Shown here one piece after another: positions 50,366 to 59,935 of a DNA stretch of 64,000 nt. Under the pieces are notes generated by a model. That model was not told the DNA's origin and made no database searches. It saw nothing but the letters and a program-made list of their open reading frames with translations. Where the stretch lies: NCBI GenBank assembly GCA_024398595.1, contig JAKSIX010000003.1, positions 1 through 64,000 on the forward strand, in the 5' to 3' direction. Within the stretch, counting starts at the first letter, position 1; each line of letters starts with the position of its first letter. The translations under genes were made by a program, and so were the position numbers. The DNA comes from Bacteroidaceae bacterium (GTDB taxonomy: Bacteria > Bacteroidota > Bacteroidia > Bacteroidales > Bacteroidaceae).

Positions 50366-51379
50366 TCAATTCTTTTTAGCTGCAATAGCCTGATTGGCTG
50401 TCACAGCAATCATTTTATATACATCATCGATTGAGCATCCGCGTGACAGGTCGTTCACCGGGCGTGCAATTCCCTGGAGTATGGGACCTATTGCATCGGC
50501 ACCGCCAAGTCTCTGTACCAGTTTGTATGCGATATTTCCTGCTTCGAGATTCGGGAAAACCAATACGTTGGCCTTTCCTGCAATATCTGAACCCGGAGCC
50601 TTTGACGCGCCTACGGATGGAACCAGTGCCGCGTCTGCCTGCAGCTCTCCGTCTATCTTGAGATCGGGTGCCATTTCCTTTGCTATCTGCAATGCGCTGG
50701 TGACCTTGTCAATGACCTCGTGCTTTGCCGAACCTTTCGTGGAGAAACTGAGCAGGGCCACCTTAGGGTTGTCAAATCCCGCAACTGCCTTGGCTGTACC
50801 TGCGGATGCAACGGCAATCTGTGCCAGCTGCCTGTCATCAGGCACTGGGGTGACGGCGCAGTCTGCAAATACGAGAATTCCGTCTTCTCCATATTGGGCG
50901 GCTTTCGTAAGCATTATGAATGCTCCTGACACGCAGCTGATTCCGGGTGCGGTCTTGATAATCTGCAGAGCCGGCCTCAGTACATTGCCTGTGGCGTTCA
51001 TGGCTCCTGCCAACTGTCCGTCTGCGTTGCCGGCCTTTATAATGAGACAACCCAGATACAACGGGTCGAGAACTTTCTCCATTGCCTCCTCCATTGTCAT
51101 TCCTTTTCCCTTGCGCAGGTTATACAGAAGGTCTGCGTAAAATTCCTTGTCCGGATTGGTGACCGGATCGATGATGGTGGCTCTCTTTATGTTGGATAGT
51201 CCCCATTTGTCCGAGAGTCTTTCGATTTCGGAACGGCTGCCTATCAGTATAATGTCTGCCATGTCATCGGCGATTGCTCTGTCCGCAGCCTTGAGTGTGC
51301 GTTCTTCCGTTCCTTCCGGTAATACAATACGCTGCTTGTTCTGCTTTGCGTGCTGTATGATCTGCTCCATCAGTTCCAT
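50366..51379 (-). CDS. pta: Phosphate acetyltransferase
   Basis: 337-residue short-form Pta converting acetyl-CoA and phosphate to acetyl phosphate. Conserved regions: [20 protein letters not shown], the [20 protein letters not shown]-like [33 protein letters not shown] (as [15 protein letters not shown]) and [20 protein letters not shown]. Leads pta-ackA; a near-consensus TAATTTCG box lies at 51405-51412 on the same strand. Confidence 0.96.
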   Translation of the reverse strand: MELMEQIIQHAKQNKQRIVLPEGTEERTLKAADRAIADDMADIILIGSRSEIERLSDKWGLSNIKRATIIDPVTNPDKEFYADLLYNLRKGKGMTMEEAMEKVLDPLYLGCLIIKAGNADGQLAGAMNATGNVLRPALQIIKTAPGISCVSGAFIMLTKAAQYGEDGILVFADCAVTPVPDDRQLAQIAVASAGTAKAVAGFDNPKVALLSFSTKGSAKHEVIDKVTSALQIAKEMAPDLKIDGELQADAALVPSVGASKAPGSDIAGKANVLVFPNLEAGNIAYKLVQRLGGADAIGPILQGIARPVNDLSRGCSIDDVYKMIAVTANQAIAAKKN

Positions 51380-51404
51380 ATTCTTCCTGTTTTTTTATAT
51401 TGTG

Positions 51405-51412
51405 CGAAATTA
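51405..51412 (-). promoter_or_regulatory. Possible -7 box of pta-ackA
   Basis: Minus-strand TAATTTCG, 7 of 8 positions of TAnnTTTG, 25 bases before the pta start. Confidence 0.4.
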
Positions 51413-51446
51413 CCTAAAACCCCGTTACCTAAAAAATAAATGAGGG

Positions 51447-51490
51447 CAAAAAAAGAACCGGCTCCGTATCAGAAGCCGATTCCGTTCTTT
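51447..51490 (-). terminator. Terminator after tRNA-Met
   Basis: On the minus strand, directly after the tRNA, AAAGAAC pairs with GTTCTTT around an inner CGGCTTC/GGAGCCG stem with a bulge, followed by a run of Ts. Confidence 0.6.
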
Positions 51491-51491
51491 G

Positions 51492-51565
51492 TAGCGGGAC
51501 TCAGGATTGAACTGAGGACCTCATGATTATGAATCATGCGCTCTAACCATCTGAGCTATCCCGCC
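51492..51565 (-). tRNA. tRNA-Met (CAT)
   Basis: 74-nt cloverleaf on the minus strand: acceptor GGCGGGA / TCCCGCT, D arm GCTC-GAGC, anticodon stem CATGA / TCATG with loop TTCATAA (anticodon CAT), T arm CTCAG-TTCAATC-CTGAG, discriminator A. CCA is not encoded. The first acceptor pair is G-U. It lacks initiator-type features, so elongator Met is favoured; an Ile tRNA with lysidine-modified CAT cannot be excluded by eye. Confidence 0.93.
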
Positions 51566-51592
51566 ATCGCCCTAAAGCGGCGCAAAGGTAAT

Positions 51593-51600
51593 ACTATGTT
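51593..51600 (-). promoter_or_regulatory. -7 box of tRNA-Met
   Basis: Minus-strand TACCTTTG, full TAnnTTTG match, 27 bases before the tRNA 5' end. Confidence 0.6.
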
Positions 51601-51732
51601 TTGAATTTTACAAGTGAATGGGAGATTAATTTCCAATACTATATATATAGGTTAAAACTTTCTGCGAATGTTTGGAGAAAAATTGTAGTTTTTATTATTT
51701 CGCGAATAGGGAATTGGGTAAATGTAACGTAT

Positions 51733-52134
51733 ATGGCAAATGACAAGATTTCAAATGCGATGAGCAAGGTTGTTCTGGAATACCAGCTCAACTCGACATC
51801 TGTTCCGATGATTTGGGATTCAATTGCGACTGCACCGGGATTGGCTGCCTGGTTTGCGGACAATGTCACTCAGAATGACAAAACCTTCACCTTCTTCTGG
51901 GGAAAGCATGAACGGAGGACTGCCGACCTTGTAAACTGCCGTCAGAATACGTACGTCCGGTTTCATTGGGAAGACGAAGTGCCGGGTTCCTATTTTGAAA
52001 TCAGAATCATCAGGAACGAACTTACCGGTACATTCCTTCTGGAAGTGACTGATTTCACTGAGCCTGGTGACGAAGAGGATATCAGGAGTCTATGGGATAC
52101 CTCCATTGAGAATCTGCACCGTTGCGGTCTTTAA
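51733..52134 (+). CDS. START-like domain (AHSA1-related) protein
   Basis: 133 residues from the ATG at 51733 (MANDKISNAMSKVVLEYQLN). The beta-helix-grip pattern with SVPMIWDSIATAPGLAAWFA, FFWGKHERRTADL and TFLLEVTDFTEPGDEEDIRS fits a small Bacteroidota-specific START-like family; ligand and role unknown. The frame is open upstream to 51601, but that part is AT-rich, low in complexity and not family-like. It probably stands alone; the permease gene 86 bases later has its own promoter. Confidence 0.83.
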   Translation: MANDKISNAMSKVVLEYQLNSTSVPMIWDSIATAPGLAAWFADNVTQNDKTFTFFWGKHERRTADLVNCRQNTYVRFHWEDEVPGSYFEIRIIRNELTGTFLLEVTDFTEPGDEEDIRSLWDTSIENLHRCGL

Positions 52135-52161
52135 GGACGGTGGATAAATCGTACTGCAATA

Positions 52162-52195
52162 TTTGTGCTGAATTGCACGGATTTCCATAAATTTG
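52162..52195 (+). promoter_or_regulatory. Promoter of the LptF/G permease gene
   Basis: TTTG at 52162-52165 and TAAATTTG at 52188-52195 (22-base spacer, slightly long), 25 bases before the ATG at 52221. Confidence 0.55.
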
Positions 52196-52220
52196 CCGTT
52201 TGGTACGACAGCGTAGTACT

Positions 52221-54122
52221 ATGCGGCTTAAGAAGATAGACATATTCATATTGAAGAGTTTCCTGTTGCTGTTTTCAGGAACATTCTTTCTGTGTCTGTT
52301 CCTTTTCCTGATGAACACATTGTGGAAGTATGTTGATGTGATGGTTGGCAAGGGCCTGGGGTTAGGCGTGCTGGCCGAGTTCTTCTTTCAGTCAGCACTT
52401 ACTCTGGTGCCGGTGTCTTTGCCTCTGGCTGTATTGCTGGCCGCTTTGATAACTTTCGGAAACTTCGGAGAACGTTACGAGCTTCTCTCCATGAAAACTT
52501 CTGGAATATCACTGCTGCGTGTGATGCGGCCGTTGACGGTACTATGTATTTGTCTGGCCCTGGTGTCTTTCTATTTCCAGAACGTAATCGGACCGGATGC
52601 TTCCAAAAGGCTGGGTGTTCTGGCATATTCCATGTATCAGAAATCTCCGGAACTGGAAATACCGGAGGGTACTTTCTATGATGCGATATCGGGATACGAT
52701 ATGTATGTGAAGCGTAAGGACAGCAGGACCGGAATGCTTTATGATGTGGTGATATATGACGTGAGCAGAGGATTTGAGGAAATAAGGGTGATCGCCTCGG
52801 ATTCAGGCCGTATGGAATCGACTGAAGATAAGAGATACCTGTATCTGCATCTGTACAGCGGCGAGCAGTTTGAGAATATGGAGGCTCAGAATATGAGCAG
52901 AAAGAATAATCCTTATAGGCGCGAGAGTTTCAGGGAAAAACACATTCTGATAGAATTTGATTCGGATTTCAATCTCATTGATGAGCAGTTTGTCAGCGGA
53001 AAAGCCACGAGCAAGGATATGAGAAAGATCATGCATGACATAGATTCACTGTCCGCACAGCAGGACAGCTTGGGAAAAGGCAATCTGTACGATTACAAGG
53101 CAGTTGCGCTTGCGAAGGGGTTCGTGCCATCGCAGCGTGATTCAGACAGGATTGCTGCAAGTCCCGTATCGGCAATAAACACTGACAGTGTGTTTCAGTC
53201 CGCGTCGCGTCAGGATCAGCTCAGATATATGGAGAATATGCAGAGCCGTATCCGTACCCAGCAGAGCGAACTGTCTTTCAAGAAATCCTCCATGTCTGTC
53301 GGGGATGAGAATATAAGGCGTCATTGGATAGAATGGATGAGAAAGATATCGCTGTGTACTTCTGTGCTGATTTTCTTTTTCATAGGTGCTCCATTGGGTG
53401 CTATAATAAGGAAAGGTGGTCTTGGCGTACCGGTAATCGTATCGGTGTTTACATTTATATTGTACTACATAACTTCGGTGTCTGGAGAGAAATTGTACAG
53501 GGAAGGAGAGTGGGGCATGGTAGGCTGCTGGTTGAGTACTATTGTCCTGTTGCCGTTGAGCGTTTTCTTTACTGTGTCTGCAAACAAGGATTCCACAGTT
53601 TTTGAGGTTGATGTGTATAAGACGTTTTTCCGTCATTGGTTTGGTGGTAAGGTGAACCGCAATCTGATTCTGAAGGATGTTGTCATAGAAGACCCTGATA
53701 TGGAAAGATGCGCAGCCTTGAATGGGAGAATCCTGGAATGCGGCAGTGAACTGGTCACCAGGCGCAGGCTGTTGCCGGATTATGTGAAACTGTTTTGGGG
53801 TGAAGGAACGGCCGTATCGGATATGCGCATGCTGTCAGATGATATTGAACGACTGGTGGAAGAACTGGCCAATACCAGGGATAAGGTCATTATAGAACTT
53901 CTGAATGCTTTCCCTGTGATGCCTGTATATGGAATAGAGCCGCCTTTCGGAAACAGGCCAGTTAATGCAATCATCGGTTATCTGCTGCCGGTGGGGCTGC
54001 TATTATGGGTGAGGGCTACGCTGTTTTCGGTAAAACTGAACAGGCAGGTGGAAACTGTCACGGGCATAGCATCCAATCTGAAAAGCTATATGGAGACGGG
54101 AAAATTGAATGATAATTATTAA
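52221..54122 (+). CDS. LptF/LptG family permease
   Basis: 633-residue inner-membrane protein of the lipopolysaccharide export ABC transporter. Membrane segments near residues 11-35, 55-80 and 95-118 (FILKSFLLLFSGTFFLCLFL; FFFQSALTLVPVSLPLAVLL), a large periplasmic jellyroll-like domain with a helical insert, then segments around 385-480 and a final one near 600. The family signature ALITFGNFGERYELLSMKTS is in place. Proteins of this length, with the long insert, are usual in Bacteroidota. LptF and LptG cannot be told apart here. An aminotransferase follows after 12 bases. Confidence 0.9.
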   Translation: MRLKKIDIFILKSFLLLFSGTFFLCLFLFLMNTLWKYVDVMVGKGLGLGVLAEFFFQSALTLVPVSLPLAVLLAALITFGNFGERYELLSMKTSGISLLRVMRPLTVLCICLALVSFYFQNVIGPDASKRLGVLAYSMYQKSPELEIPEGTFYDAISGYDMYVKRKDSRTGMLYDVVIYDVSRGFEEIRVIASDSGRMESTEDKRYLYLHLYSGEQFENMEAQNMSRKNNPYRRESFREKHILIEFDSDFNLIDEQFVSGKATSKDMRKIMHDIDSLSAQQDSLGKGNLYDYKAVALAKGFVPSQRDSDRIAASPVSAINTDSVFQSASRQDQLRYMENMQSRIRTQQSELSFKKSSMSVGDENIRRHWIEWMRKISLCTSVLIFFFIGAPLGAIIRKGGLGVPVIVSVFTFILYYITSVSGEKLYREGEWGMVGCWLSTIVLLPLSVFFTVSANKDSTVFEVDVYKTFFRHWFGGKVNRNLILKDVVIEDPDMERCAALNGRILECGSELVTRRRLLPDYVKLFWGEGTAVSDMRMLSDDIERLVEELANTRDKVIIELLNAFPVMPVYGIEPPFGNRPVNAIIGYLLPVGLLLWVRATLFSVKLNRQVETVTGIASNLKSYMETGKLNDNY

Positions 54123-54134
54123 TTACATATATAT

Positions 54135-55328
54135 ATGGGACAGATTTCTGATAGAGTTATGAGTCTTGCCACTTCTGCCACTTTTGCCATGTCTCAAAAG
54201 AGTGGGGAACTGGCGGCGCAGGGAGTGGATGTCATTAACATGAGTGTCGGTGAACCCGATTTCAATACTCCTGATTATGTTAAAAAAGCGGCAGTCCAGG
54301 CTATTGAAGAGAATTATTCCAAGTATTCTCCTGTACCTGGGTACATGTCTCTAAGAAAGGCTATATCAGCCAAACTTAGCCGGGAGAACGGCCTTGAGTA
54401 TGCGCCTGAGCAGATTCTTGTATCAACAGGAGCAAAGCAGGCCATCTGTAATGCCATCCTGGCGCTGGTGAATCCGGGCGCCGAGGTGATATTGCCGTCT
54501 CCGTGCTGGGTAAGCTATCCGGAAATGGTCAAGCTGGCGGGGGGCACTCCTGTTGTCGTAAAGGCCGGAATTGACCAGGATTTCAAGATATCTGCATCAC
54601 AGCTGGAAAATGCCATTACGCCCAGAACCAAGGTCGTGATGATATGCTCTCCGTCCAATCCTACCGGATCTGTCTATAGCCACGGGGAACTTGCAGCTCT
54701 GGCGCAGGTCCTGAAAAACCATACGGAAATTTATGTGATATCGGACGAGATATACGAACATATCAATTTTGTGGGCTCTCATTCCAGTCTGGCCGGCTTT
54801 AAGGAAGTGGCGGATCGGGTGGTTGTGATTAACGGAGTATCAAAGGCGTATGCGATGACAGGCTGGCGCATTGGATTCATGGCCGGGCCTTTATGGCTGG
54901 TCAAGGCTTGCAACAAGTTGCAGGGGCAATATACAAGCGGTACGTGCTCTGTTGCCCAGAAGGCTGCCGAAGCGGCTTTCAATGGGCCTCAGGATGATGT
55001 GGAGATGATGCGTAAGGTGTTCAACAAGCGCAGGGATCTGATTGTGTCTCTTGCAAAGGAAATTCCCGGATTCGATGTGAATATGCCGCAGGGTGCATTC
55101 TATCTGTTCCCCAAGTGTGATTCCTATTTCGGCAAACGCGACGGAGACCGTGTCATCAACTCGGCGGAGGATCTGGCTATGTATCTGTTGGAGGTAGGGC
55201 ATGTGGCGACTGTAGGAGGAACTGCATTCGGTGCGCCTGAATGCATAAGGTTCAGCTATGCAACCGGCGAAGACAAGATAACAGAGGCTTTCCGCAGGGT
55301 GAAGGAAACGCTTGCGCGTCTGAAATAA
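54135..55328 (+). CDS. Pyridoxal-phosphate aminotransferase, aspartate aminotransferase type
   Basis: 397-residue class I/II aminotransferase. The PLP-binding Lys is in NGVSKAYAMTGWRIGFMAG near residue 238; MSVGEPDFNTPDYVKKAA, YSPVPGYMSLRKAI, CSPSNPTGSVYS and SDEIYEHINF are the expected motifs, and the C-terminal Arg in CIRFSYATGEDKI binds the substrate carboxylate. Most likely aspartate/2-oxoglutarate transamination, as in Ib-type AspC; prephenate or other acceptors are possible. A strong hairpin follows. Confidence 0.92.
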   Translation: MGQISDRVMSLATSATFAMSQKSGELAAQGVDVINMSVGEPDFNTPDYVKKAAVQAIEENYSKYSPVPGYMSLRKAISAKLSRENGLEYAPEQILVSTGAKQAICNAILALVNPGAEVILPSPCWVSYPEMVKLAGGTPVVVKAGIDQDFKISASQLENAITPRTKVVMICSPSNPTGSVYSHGELAALAQVLKNHTEIYVISDEIYEHINFVGSHSSLAGFKEVADRVVVINGVSKAYAMTGWRIGFMAGPLWLVKACNKLQGQYTSGTCSVAQKAAEAAFNGPQDDVEMMRKVFNKRRDLIVSLAKEIPGFDVNMPQGAFYLFPKCDSYFGKRDGDRVINSAEDLAMYLLEVGHVATVGGTAFGAPECIRFSYATGEDKITEAFRRVKETLARLK

Positions 55329-55335
55329 ACAAAAA

Positions 55336-55364
55336 GGAAAAGGCATCAGCGCGATGCCTTTTCC
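55336..55364. terminator. Terminator between the aminotransferase and ferredoxin genes
   Basis: Perfect 12-bp stem (GGAAAAGGCATC, 55336-55347, with 55353-55364), loop AGCGC. Flanked by A and T stretches, it can serve both convergent genes. Confidence 0.75.
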
Positions 55365-55389
55365 CTTTCCTTACTTGAAGAGTGATATC

Positions 55390-55560
55390 TTATTCTCCCG
55401 GGTGAATGGCCTCAGACGGGCAAACGCTTGCGCATGTGCCGCAATCCACACACTTTTCAGGATCAATTGAATACTTCTCACCTTCTGAGATAGCCTCAGA
55501 CGGACACTCGTCAATGCATGTACCGCAAGCGATACAGTCATCACTAATTACATATGCCAT
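55390..55560 (-). CDS. 2x[4Fe-4S] ferredoxin
   Basis: 56-residue protein read directly on the minus strand: MAYVISDDCIACGTCIDECP, then SEAISEGEKYSIDPEKCVDC and GTCASVCPSEAIHPGE. Two CxxCxxCxxxCP motifs bind two [4Fe-4S] clusters, giving a low-potential electron carrier as used with pyruvate:ferredoxin oxidoreductase and Rnf in anaerobes. Single gene with its own TACTTTTG box 29 bases upstream. Confidence 0.96.
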   Translation of the reverse strand: MAYVISDDCIACGTCIDECPSEAISEGEKYSIDPEKCVDCGTCASVCPSEAIHPGE

Positions 55561-55589
55561 AGTTGTTATGTTTGTTGGTTATTGTTGCA

Positions 55590-55597
55590 CAAAAGTA
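55590..55597 (-). promoter_or_regulatory. -7 box of the ferredoxin gene
   Basis: Minus-strand TACTTTTG, full TAnnTTTG match, 29 bases before the start codon. Confidence 0.6.
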
Positions 55598-55738
55598 CGC
55601 CTTTTTCCCGTGAGCGTCTAATGTAACGGGAGGTTTTTTCTAATTTAGAATTATTCCAAACTGTTTCCGTGGCGTGCGACTTTTCAATTCAAATGTGTAT
55701 CATTGCAATATTGGTGTGTTTCTGACGTTATTTAACCG

Positions 55739-56476
55739 ATGAAATCAGGAAACGGCTTTTATGTTGCCCGGACGTTGTGTTTGACGGTGCTGCTGTCATT
55801 GCTGTCATTATGTGCTGTAGGGCAGGAAAGAAAGGTTATGAACCGGCCTTTCATTGATACCCGTGTGTGGCATTACGGGTTTCTGTTCGGCGTTCATTTT
55901 CAGGATCAGGATATTGCAAACAATGGTTTCGTGTATTCGTCGGACGGAAAGGAAGAGAGCTGGTATGCCGAGGTGCCGTCGTATTCTCCCGGATTTACCG
56001 TAGGAGTGTTGGGAGAGGTAAGAATCTGCGAGTATTTTTCAGCGAGACTTATCCCGACGATGTATTTCGGGGACAAGGTAGTCCATTATCATGATATAAG
56101 GTCCGGCAATGAGATCCGTCAGATTGTAAAGTCAACATACGTGGCTGTGCCTGTCGATTTTAAAATCAGTGCACCGCGTTTCAATAATTACAGACCGTAC
56201 ATAATGGCCGGGGTGATGCCGCTGGTGGATCTTACGGCCAAGGAGCAGCAGGAAATGCTCGTGAAGCGTGTTGATTGTATGCTGGAGGTCGGAATAGGTA
56301 TGGATTTGTATTTCCGTTACTTTAAGCTGATACCGGAGTTGAAGTTCTGCTTCGGGCTTACGGATATTCTGCGTAGAGACCGTACAGACATTACCGAACC
56401 GTCAATGCTGAAATACACGGAGTCTATGAACAGCGTACATAACAGAATGGTAGCGCTTACGTTTTATTTTGAGTGA
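55739..56476 (+). CDS. porT: T9SS outer-membrane protein PorT
   Basis: 245-residue beta-barrel protein. Signal peptide to about residue 29 (LLSLCAVGQ). The mature start MNRPFIDTRVWHYGFLFGVH followed by FQDQDI and the later YRPYIMAGVMPLVDLTAKEQ are typical of PorT, an outer-membrane component required for type IX secretion. It is separated from porU-porV and sprA by tens of kilobases but in the same window. No strong promoter seen; a TAATTTAG box lies at 55641-55648. Confidence 0.88.
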   Translation: MKSGNGFYVARTLCLTVLLSLLSLCAVGQERKVMNRPFIDTRVWHYGFLFGVHFQDQDIANNGFVYSSDGKEESWYAEVPSYSPGFTVGVLGEVRICEYFSARLIPTMYFGDKVVHYHDIRSGNEIRQIVKSTYVAVPVDFKISAPRFNNYRPYIMAGVMPLVDLTAKEQQEMLVKRVDCMLEVGIGMDLYFRYFKLIPELKFCFGLTDILRRDRTDITEPSMLKYTESMNSVHNRMVALTFYFE

Positions 56477-56511
56477 GTATGTCTCTGTGATACTGCTTTT
56501 TTGAGAAAGTC

Positions 56512-56542
56512 TTTGTTGTTTGGAAAACAAATAGTACCTTTG
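56512..56542 (+). promoter_or_regulatory. Promoter of rplS
   Basis: TTTG (56512-56515), 19-base spacer, TACCTTTG (56535-56542): full consensus, 80 bases before the start codon. Confidence 0.75.
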
Positions 56543-56622
56543 CGCCGCTCTGTCGCAATCGCTGTCACAGGAAGAGTAACTTGATATGTTGCGTTGGACG
56601 TAATTAATTTAAATTCAAGACA

Positions 56623-56982
56623 ATGGATTTTATTAAAATCGCAGAGGAGGCGTTTGCCACCGGTAATGAGGGCAAATTCCCAAAATTCAAGGCGGGAGAC
56701 ACAGTGACTGTGGCTTACCGTATCATTGAGGGTAACAAAGAGCGTATCCAGCTCTATCGTGGTGTAGTTATTAAAATATGTGGACACGGTGATAACCGCC
56801 GCTTCACGGTGCGCAAGATGTCAGGCACTGTAGGTGTTGAGCGTATATTCCCTATAAATTCTCCGGCTATCGACAATATCGAGGTCAATAAGATAGGTAA
56901 GGTACGTCGTGCCAAACTGTATTATCTGCGCGAGTTGACCGGTAAGAAGGCACGTATCCGCGAGAAGAGAGTCAACGCGTAA
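56623..56982 (+). CDS. rplS: 50S ribosomal protein L19
   Basis: 119-residue L19 located at the 30S-50S interface. [30 protein letters not shown] and [20 protein letters not shown] are conserved. Single gene with consensus promoter and its own terminator; the 80-base leader may hold autoregulation, which cannot be shown here. Confidence 0.97.
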   Translation: MDFIKIAEEAFATGNEGKFPKFKAGDTVTVAYRIIEGNKERIQLYRGVVIKICGHGDNRRFTVRKMSGTVGVERIFPINSPAIDNIEVNKIGKVRRAKLYYLRELTGKKARIREKRVNA

Positions 56983-57005
56983 TCAGACGCTTGATTTGCT
57001 TATAC

Positions 57006-57044
57006 AAGGAGATGGAACCTGGACGGGCTCCATCTCCTTTTTTT
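57006..57044 (+). terminator. Terminator of rplS
   Basis: An 11-bp stem (AAGGAGATGGA, 57006-57016, with 57029-57039) followed by a run of seven Ts. Confidence 0.9.
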
Positions 57045-57048
57045 GTTG

Positions 57049-57699
57049 TTATGAGATGGTGCCGTCTGATATCCGTATAGTCCTGTCCGTAAGTTTGGAA
57101 AGAGCCTCATCGTGAGTTATTATGACGAATGTCTGTCCGAATTTTTCCCTGAGTTCGAAAAACAGTTTGTGGAGCTCTTCCCTGTTGCGGCTGTCCAGAC
57201 TTCCTGACGGTTCGTCGGCAAGTATCACATCGGGCCTGTTGGCCAGTGCGCGGGCCACTGCAATCCTCTGACTCTCGCCTCCGGACAGTTCTGACGGCTT
57301 GTGGGAACTCCGGTCTGCCAGACCCAGTATGTCAAGCAGCTCATCGGCTCTTGATTTTGCGCCGGCTTTTGTCATTCCTGCGATAAGACAGGGTATCATG
57401 ATGTTTTCGGATGCCGTGAATTCGGCAAGCAGCTGATGAAATTGAAAAACGAAGCCGATGTGCCTGTTGCGGAATGCTGCAGCTTCCTTGTCTTTCATTC
57501 CTGACAGTTCCGTGCCATCGTATGTGACGCTTCCTGAATCGGGCTTGTCCAGCGAGCCCATGATTTGAAGCAGGGTAGTCTTGCCTGCGCCGCTGGGACC
57601 CGTAATGCTGACTATCTCTCCTCTCCCGATTTCCAGGTCAATGCCCTTCAGAACCTGAAGTGTACCATAGCTCTTGGTTATTCCCTCCAATTTTATCAT
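57049..57699 (-). CDS. ABC transporter ATP-binding protein, LolD/MacB type
   Basis: 216-residue ATPase with Walker [10 protein letters not shown] (about 36-44), Q-loop [13 protein letters not shown], signature [15 protein letters not shown], Walker [14 protein letters not shown] and the H-loop ITHDE. The sequence clusters by eye with LolD, the motor of lipoprotein release to the outer membrane, but no permease gene is adjacent, so MacB- or FtsE-like alternatives remain. Divergent from asd with overlapping promoter region. Confidence 0.87.
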   Translation of the reverse strand: MIKLEGITKSYGTLQVLKGIDLEIGRGEIVSITGPSGAGKTTLLQIMGSLDKPDSGSVTYDGTELSGMKDKEAAAFRNRHIGFVFQFHQLLAEFTASENIMIPCLIAGMTKAGAKSRADELLDILGLADRSSHKPSELSGGESQRIAVARALANRPDVILADEPSGSLDSRNREELHKLFFELREKFGQTFVIITHDEALSKLTDRTIRISDGTIS

Positions 57700-57716
57700 A
57701 GACTCTGATTTGTTTA

Positions 57717-57724
57717 CAAAAATA
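57717..57724 (-). promoter_or_regulatory. -7 box of the LolD-like gene
   Basis: Minus-strand TATTTTTG, 17 bases before the start codon; it nearly abuts the asd box on the other strand. Confidence 0.55.
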
Positions 57725-57726
57725 AC

Positions 57727-57734
57727 TAATTTTG
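57727..57734 (+). promoter_or_regulatory. -7 box of asd
   Basis: Plus-strand TAATTTTG, 23 bases before the ATG at 57758. It excludes the longer open frame starting at 57674. Confidence 0.55.
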
Positions 57735-57757
57735 CAATGTTTTTAATGCAAAATGAT

Positions 57758-58783
57758 ATGAGAACAGCTATTGTTGGAGCAAGTGGCGCTGTCGGACAGG
57801 AGTTCCTGCGCGTGTTGGAGGAACGCGATTTCCCTGTCGGAGAATTGGTGCTTTTCGGGTCGTCGCGCAGTGCCGGCTCGTACTATACTTTTAAGGGACA
57901 GCAACTGCAGGTCAGACAGTTGCAGCATAACGACGATTTCAAGGATATAGATTTGGCTTTTGTGTCAGCGGGGGGCGGCACTTCAGAGGAATATGCCGGG
58001 ACAATCACAAAATACGGTACTGTGATGATTGACAACTCAAGTGCATTCAGAATGGATGAAAATGTTCCGCTTGTAGTTCCTGAAGTGAATCCTGCGGATG
58101 CATTGGACAGGCCCAAGGGAATAATTGCGAACCCTAACTGCTCTACGATAATGATGGTTGTTGCGCTGAAGGCACTCAATGATTTGTCCAAGGTGACGAA
58201 TGTACAGGTCGCTACATATCAGGCTGCCAGCGGAGCAGGCGCGGCGGCGATGGCGGAATTGGAACAGCAGTATCGCCAGGTGCTTGCCGGCGAGTCTGTC
58301 ACTGTTTCGAAATTCGCACATCAGCTGGCGTTCAATCTCATTCCGCATATCGACATTTTCAAACCAAGCGGATATACCAAGGAAGAGGAAAAGATGTTCT
58401 ATGAAACCCGGAAAATGTTTCATACCGAGGATATGAAGGTCAGTGCCACCTGCGTGCGTGTTCCTGCCCTCAGATGCCACTCGGAGGCGATATGGGCTGA
58501 AACGGAACGTCCGTTGTCTATAGAGGAAGTGTATGCCGCGTTTGGGAAAGCGGAGGGACTTGAGGTGTTGGATAATCCTGCTGAAAAGCAGTATCCTATG
58601 CCTTTGATGCTTTCCGGAACAGATTCTGTATATGTGGGCAGGGTGCGTAAGGATATTGCGAATCCGAATGTGACTGTATTCTGGGTAGTCGGAGACCAAA
58701 TCAGAAAAGGCGCTGCTCTCAATGCCGTGCAGATTGCGGAATATCTGCTTGCCCATGACCCGGTATTTGTAGGTAAATTGTAA
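57758..58783 (+). CDS. asd: Aspartate-semialdehyde dehydrogenase
   Basis: 341-residue enzyme reducing aspartyl phosphate to the semialdehyde for lysine, DAP, threonine and methionine. NADP site [20 protein letters not shown] at the start; catalytic Cys in [28 protein letters not shown] and the [20 protein letters not shown] region follow. The start at 57758 is chosen by family alignment and the -7 box; an ATG at 57746 is the alternative. ddh of the DAP pathway is at 28738. Confidence 0.95.
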   Translation: MRTAIVGASGAVGQEFLRVLEERDFPVGELVLFGSSRSAGSYYTFKGQQLQVRQLQHNDDFKDIDLAFVSAGGGTSEEYAGTITKYGTVMIDNSSAFRMDENVPLVVPEVNPADALDRPKGIIANPNCSTIMMVVALKALNDLSKVTNVQVATYQAASGAGAAAMAELEQQYRQVLAGESVTVSKFAHQLAFNLIPHIDIFKPSGYTKEEEKMFYETRKMFHTEDMKVSATCVRVPALRCHSEAIWAETERPLSIEEVYAAFGKAEGLEVLDNPAEKQYPMPLMLSGTDSVYVGRVRKDIANPNVTVFWVVGDQIRKGAALNAVQIAEYLLAHDPVFVGKL

Positions 58784-58803
58784 AGATATTTATTAATCTG
58801 TCG

Positions 58804-58844
58804 TATGTCCTGGCTGCGGAACAATCGCGGCCAGGACATATTTT
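58804..58844 (+). terminator. Terminator of asd
   Basis: A 15-bp stem with one mismatch (58804-58818 with 58826-58840, TATGTCCTGGC outer part) followed by TTTT. Confidence 0.8.
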
Positions 58845-58869
58845 GTTTAAATTATTGTGCTTCATCCGC

Positions 58870-58899
58870 TTGCGGTTCAAAATAAAGTTCGTACCTTTG
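58870..58899 (+). promoter_or_regulatory. Promoter of the str-S10 ribosomal operon
   Basis: TTG (58870-58872), 19-base spacer, TACCTTTG (58892-58899), 54 bases before the rpsL start. Confidence 0.75.
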
Positions 58900-58953
58900 C
58901 AGGCCAAAAACTGACAAACTATTATATTATTATAATTATTAAAACAAAACAAC

Positions 58954-59337
58954 ATGCCAACAATTCAGCAGTTAGTGAGGAATGGCCGTCAGGTACTTGA
59001 GGATAAGAGCAAGTCGCCTGCATTGGATTCATGCCCACAGAGGAGAGGCGTTTGTGTGAGAGTTTACACAACTACGCCCAAGAAGCCTAATTCGGCTATG
59101 AGAAAAGTAGCACGTGTACGTCTGACGAACCAGAAGGAAGTCAACTCGTACATCCCGGGTGAGGGTCATAACCTTCAGGAACACTCAATCGTGCTTGTAC
59201 GCGGCGGTCGTGTAAAGGATCTGCCTGGTGTACGTTACCACATCGTTCGTGGAACTCTTGATACGGCAGGCGTCAGCGGCCGTCTCCAGAGAAGGTCCAA
59301 ATACGGAGCAAAGCGTCCGAAAGCAGCTAAAAAGTAA
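58954..59337 (+). CDS. rpsL: 30S ribosomal protein S12
   Basis: 127-residue decoding-centre protein. [40 protein letters not shown] and [19 protein letters not shown] are conserved. The Lys residues of TTTPKKPNS and the later [12 protein letters not shown], where streptomycin-resistance changes arise in other bacteria, have the wild-type form. First gene of the str operon. Confidence 0.98.
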   Translation: MPTIQQLVRNGRQVLEDKSKSPALDSCPQRRGVCVRVYTTTPKKPNSAMRKVARVRLTNQKEVNSYIPGEGHNLQEHSIVLVRGGRVKDLPGVRYHIVRGTLDTAGVSGRLQRRSKYGAKRPKAAKK

Positions 59338-59437
59338 TTGTCTAACAGTTTTGGTCTGATAGTCGTTGGTTGAGTAAACGTCCTGGCGAGGAAGTTGAAG
59401 AACAATAAAATCACAGCCCGAACAAAACTTTAATGAA

Positions 59438-59914
59438 ATGAGAAAAGCAAAACCAAAGAAACGTGTCATTCTTCCGGATCCTGTATTCGGCGACGTTTCA
59501 GTGACAAAGTTTGTCAATCATCTGATGTATGATGGCAAGAAGAACACTTCGTTCGAGATTTTCTACGAGAGTCTTGAAAAGGTCAAGGCAAAATTGCCGA
59601 ATGAGGAGATGTCCGCTCTGGAAATCTGGAAAAAGGCTTTGGATAATGTGACTCCTCAGGTTGAGGTTAAGTCACGCCGTATCGGTGGCGCCACATTCCA
59701 GGTCCCTACTGAAATCAGGGCTGACCGCAAGGAGTCCATTTCAATGAAGAATGTAATTTCCTTCGCACGCAAGCGCGGTGGCAAGTCAATGTCTGACAAG
59801 CTGTGTGCTGAGATTGTTGATGCGTTCAACAGCACTGGCGGCGCTTTCAAGCGTAAGGAGGATATGCACCGCATGGCTGAGGCCAACCGTGCATTTGCAC
59901 ACTTTAGATTCTAA
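59438..59914 (+). CDS. rpsG: 30S ribosomal protein S7
   Basis: 158-residue primary 16S-binding protein of the 30S head. [40 protein letters not shown] and [20 protein letters not shown] are typical. 100 bases separate it from rpsL; that gap holds no clear gene or terminator. Confidence 0.98.
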   Translation: MRKAKPKKRVILPDPVFGDVSVTKFVNHLMYDGKKNTSFEIFYESLEKVKAKLPNEEMSALEIWKKALDNVTPQVEVKSRRIGGATFQVPTEIRADRKESISMKNVISFARKRGGKSMSDKLCAEIVDAFNSTGGAFKRKEDMHRMAEANRAFAHFRF

Positions 59915-59935
59915 CCGCCTGTCATTTGAGAGAAT

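Noticed and set aside
51601-51732. Longer N-terminus for the START-like protein
   Set aside because: The added 44 residues are AT-rich and not family-like; MANDKISNAM at 51733 fits better, though no clear promoter was found to prove it.
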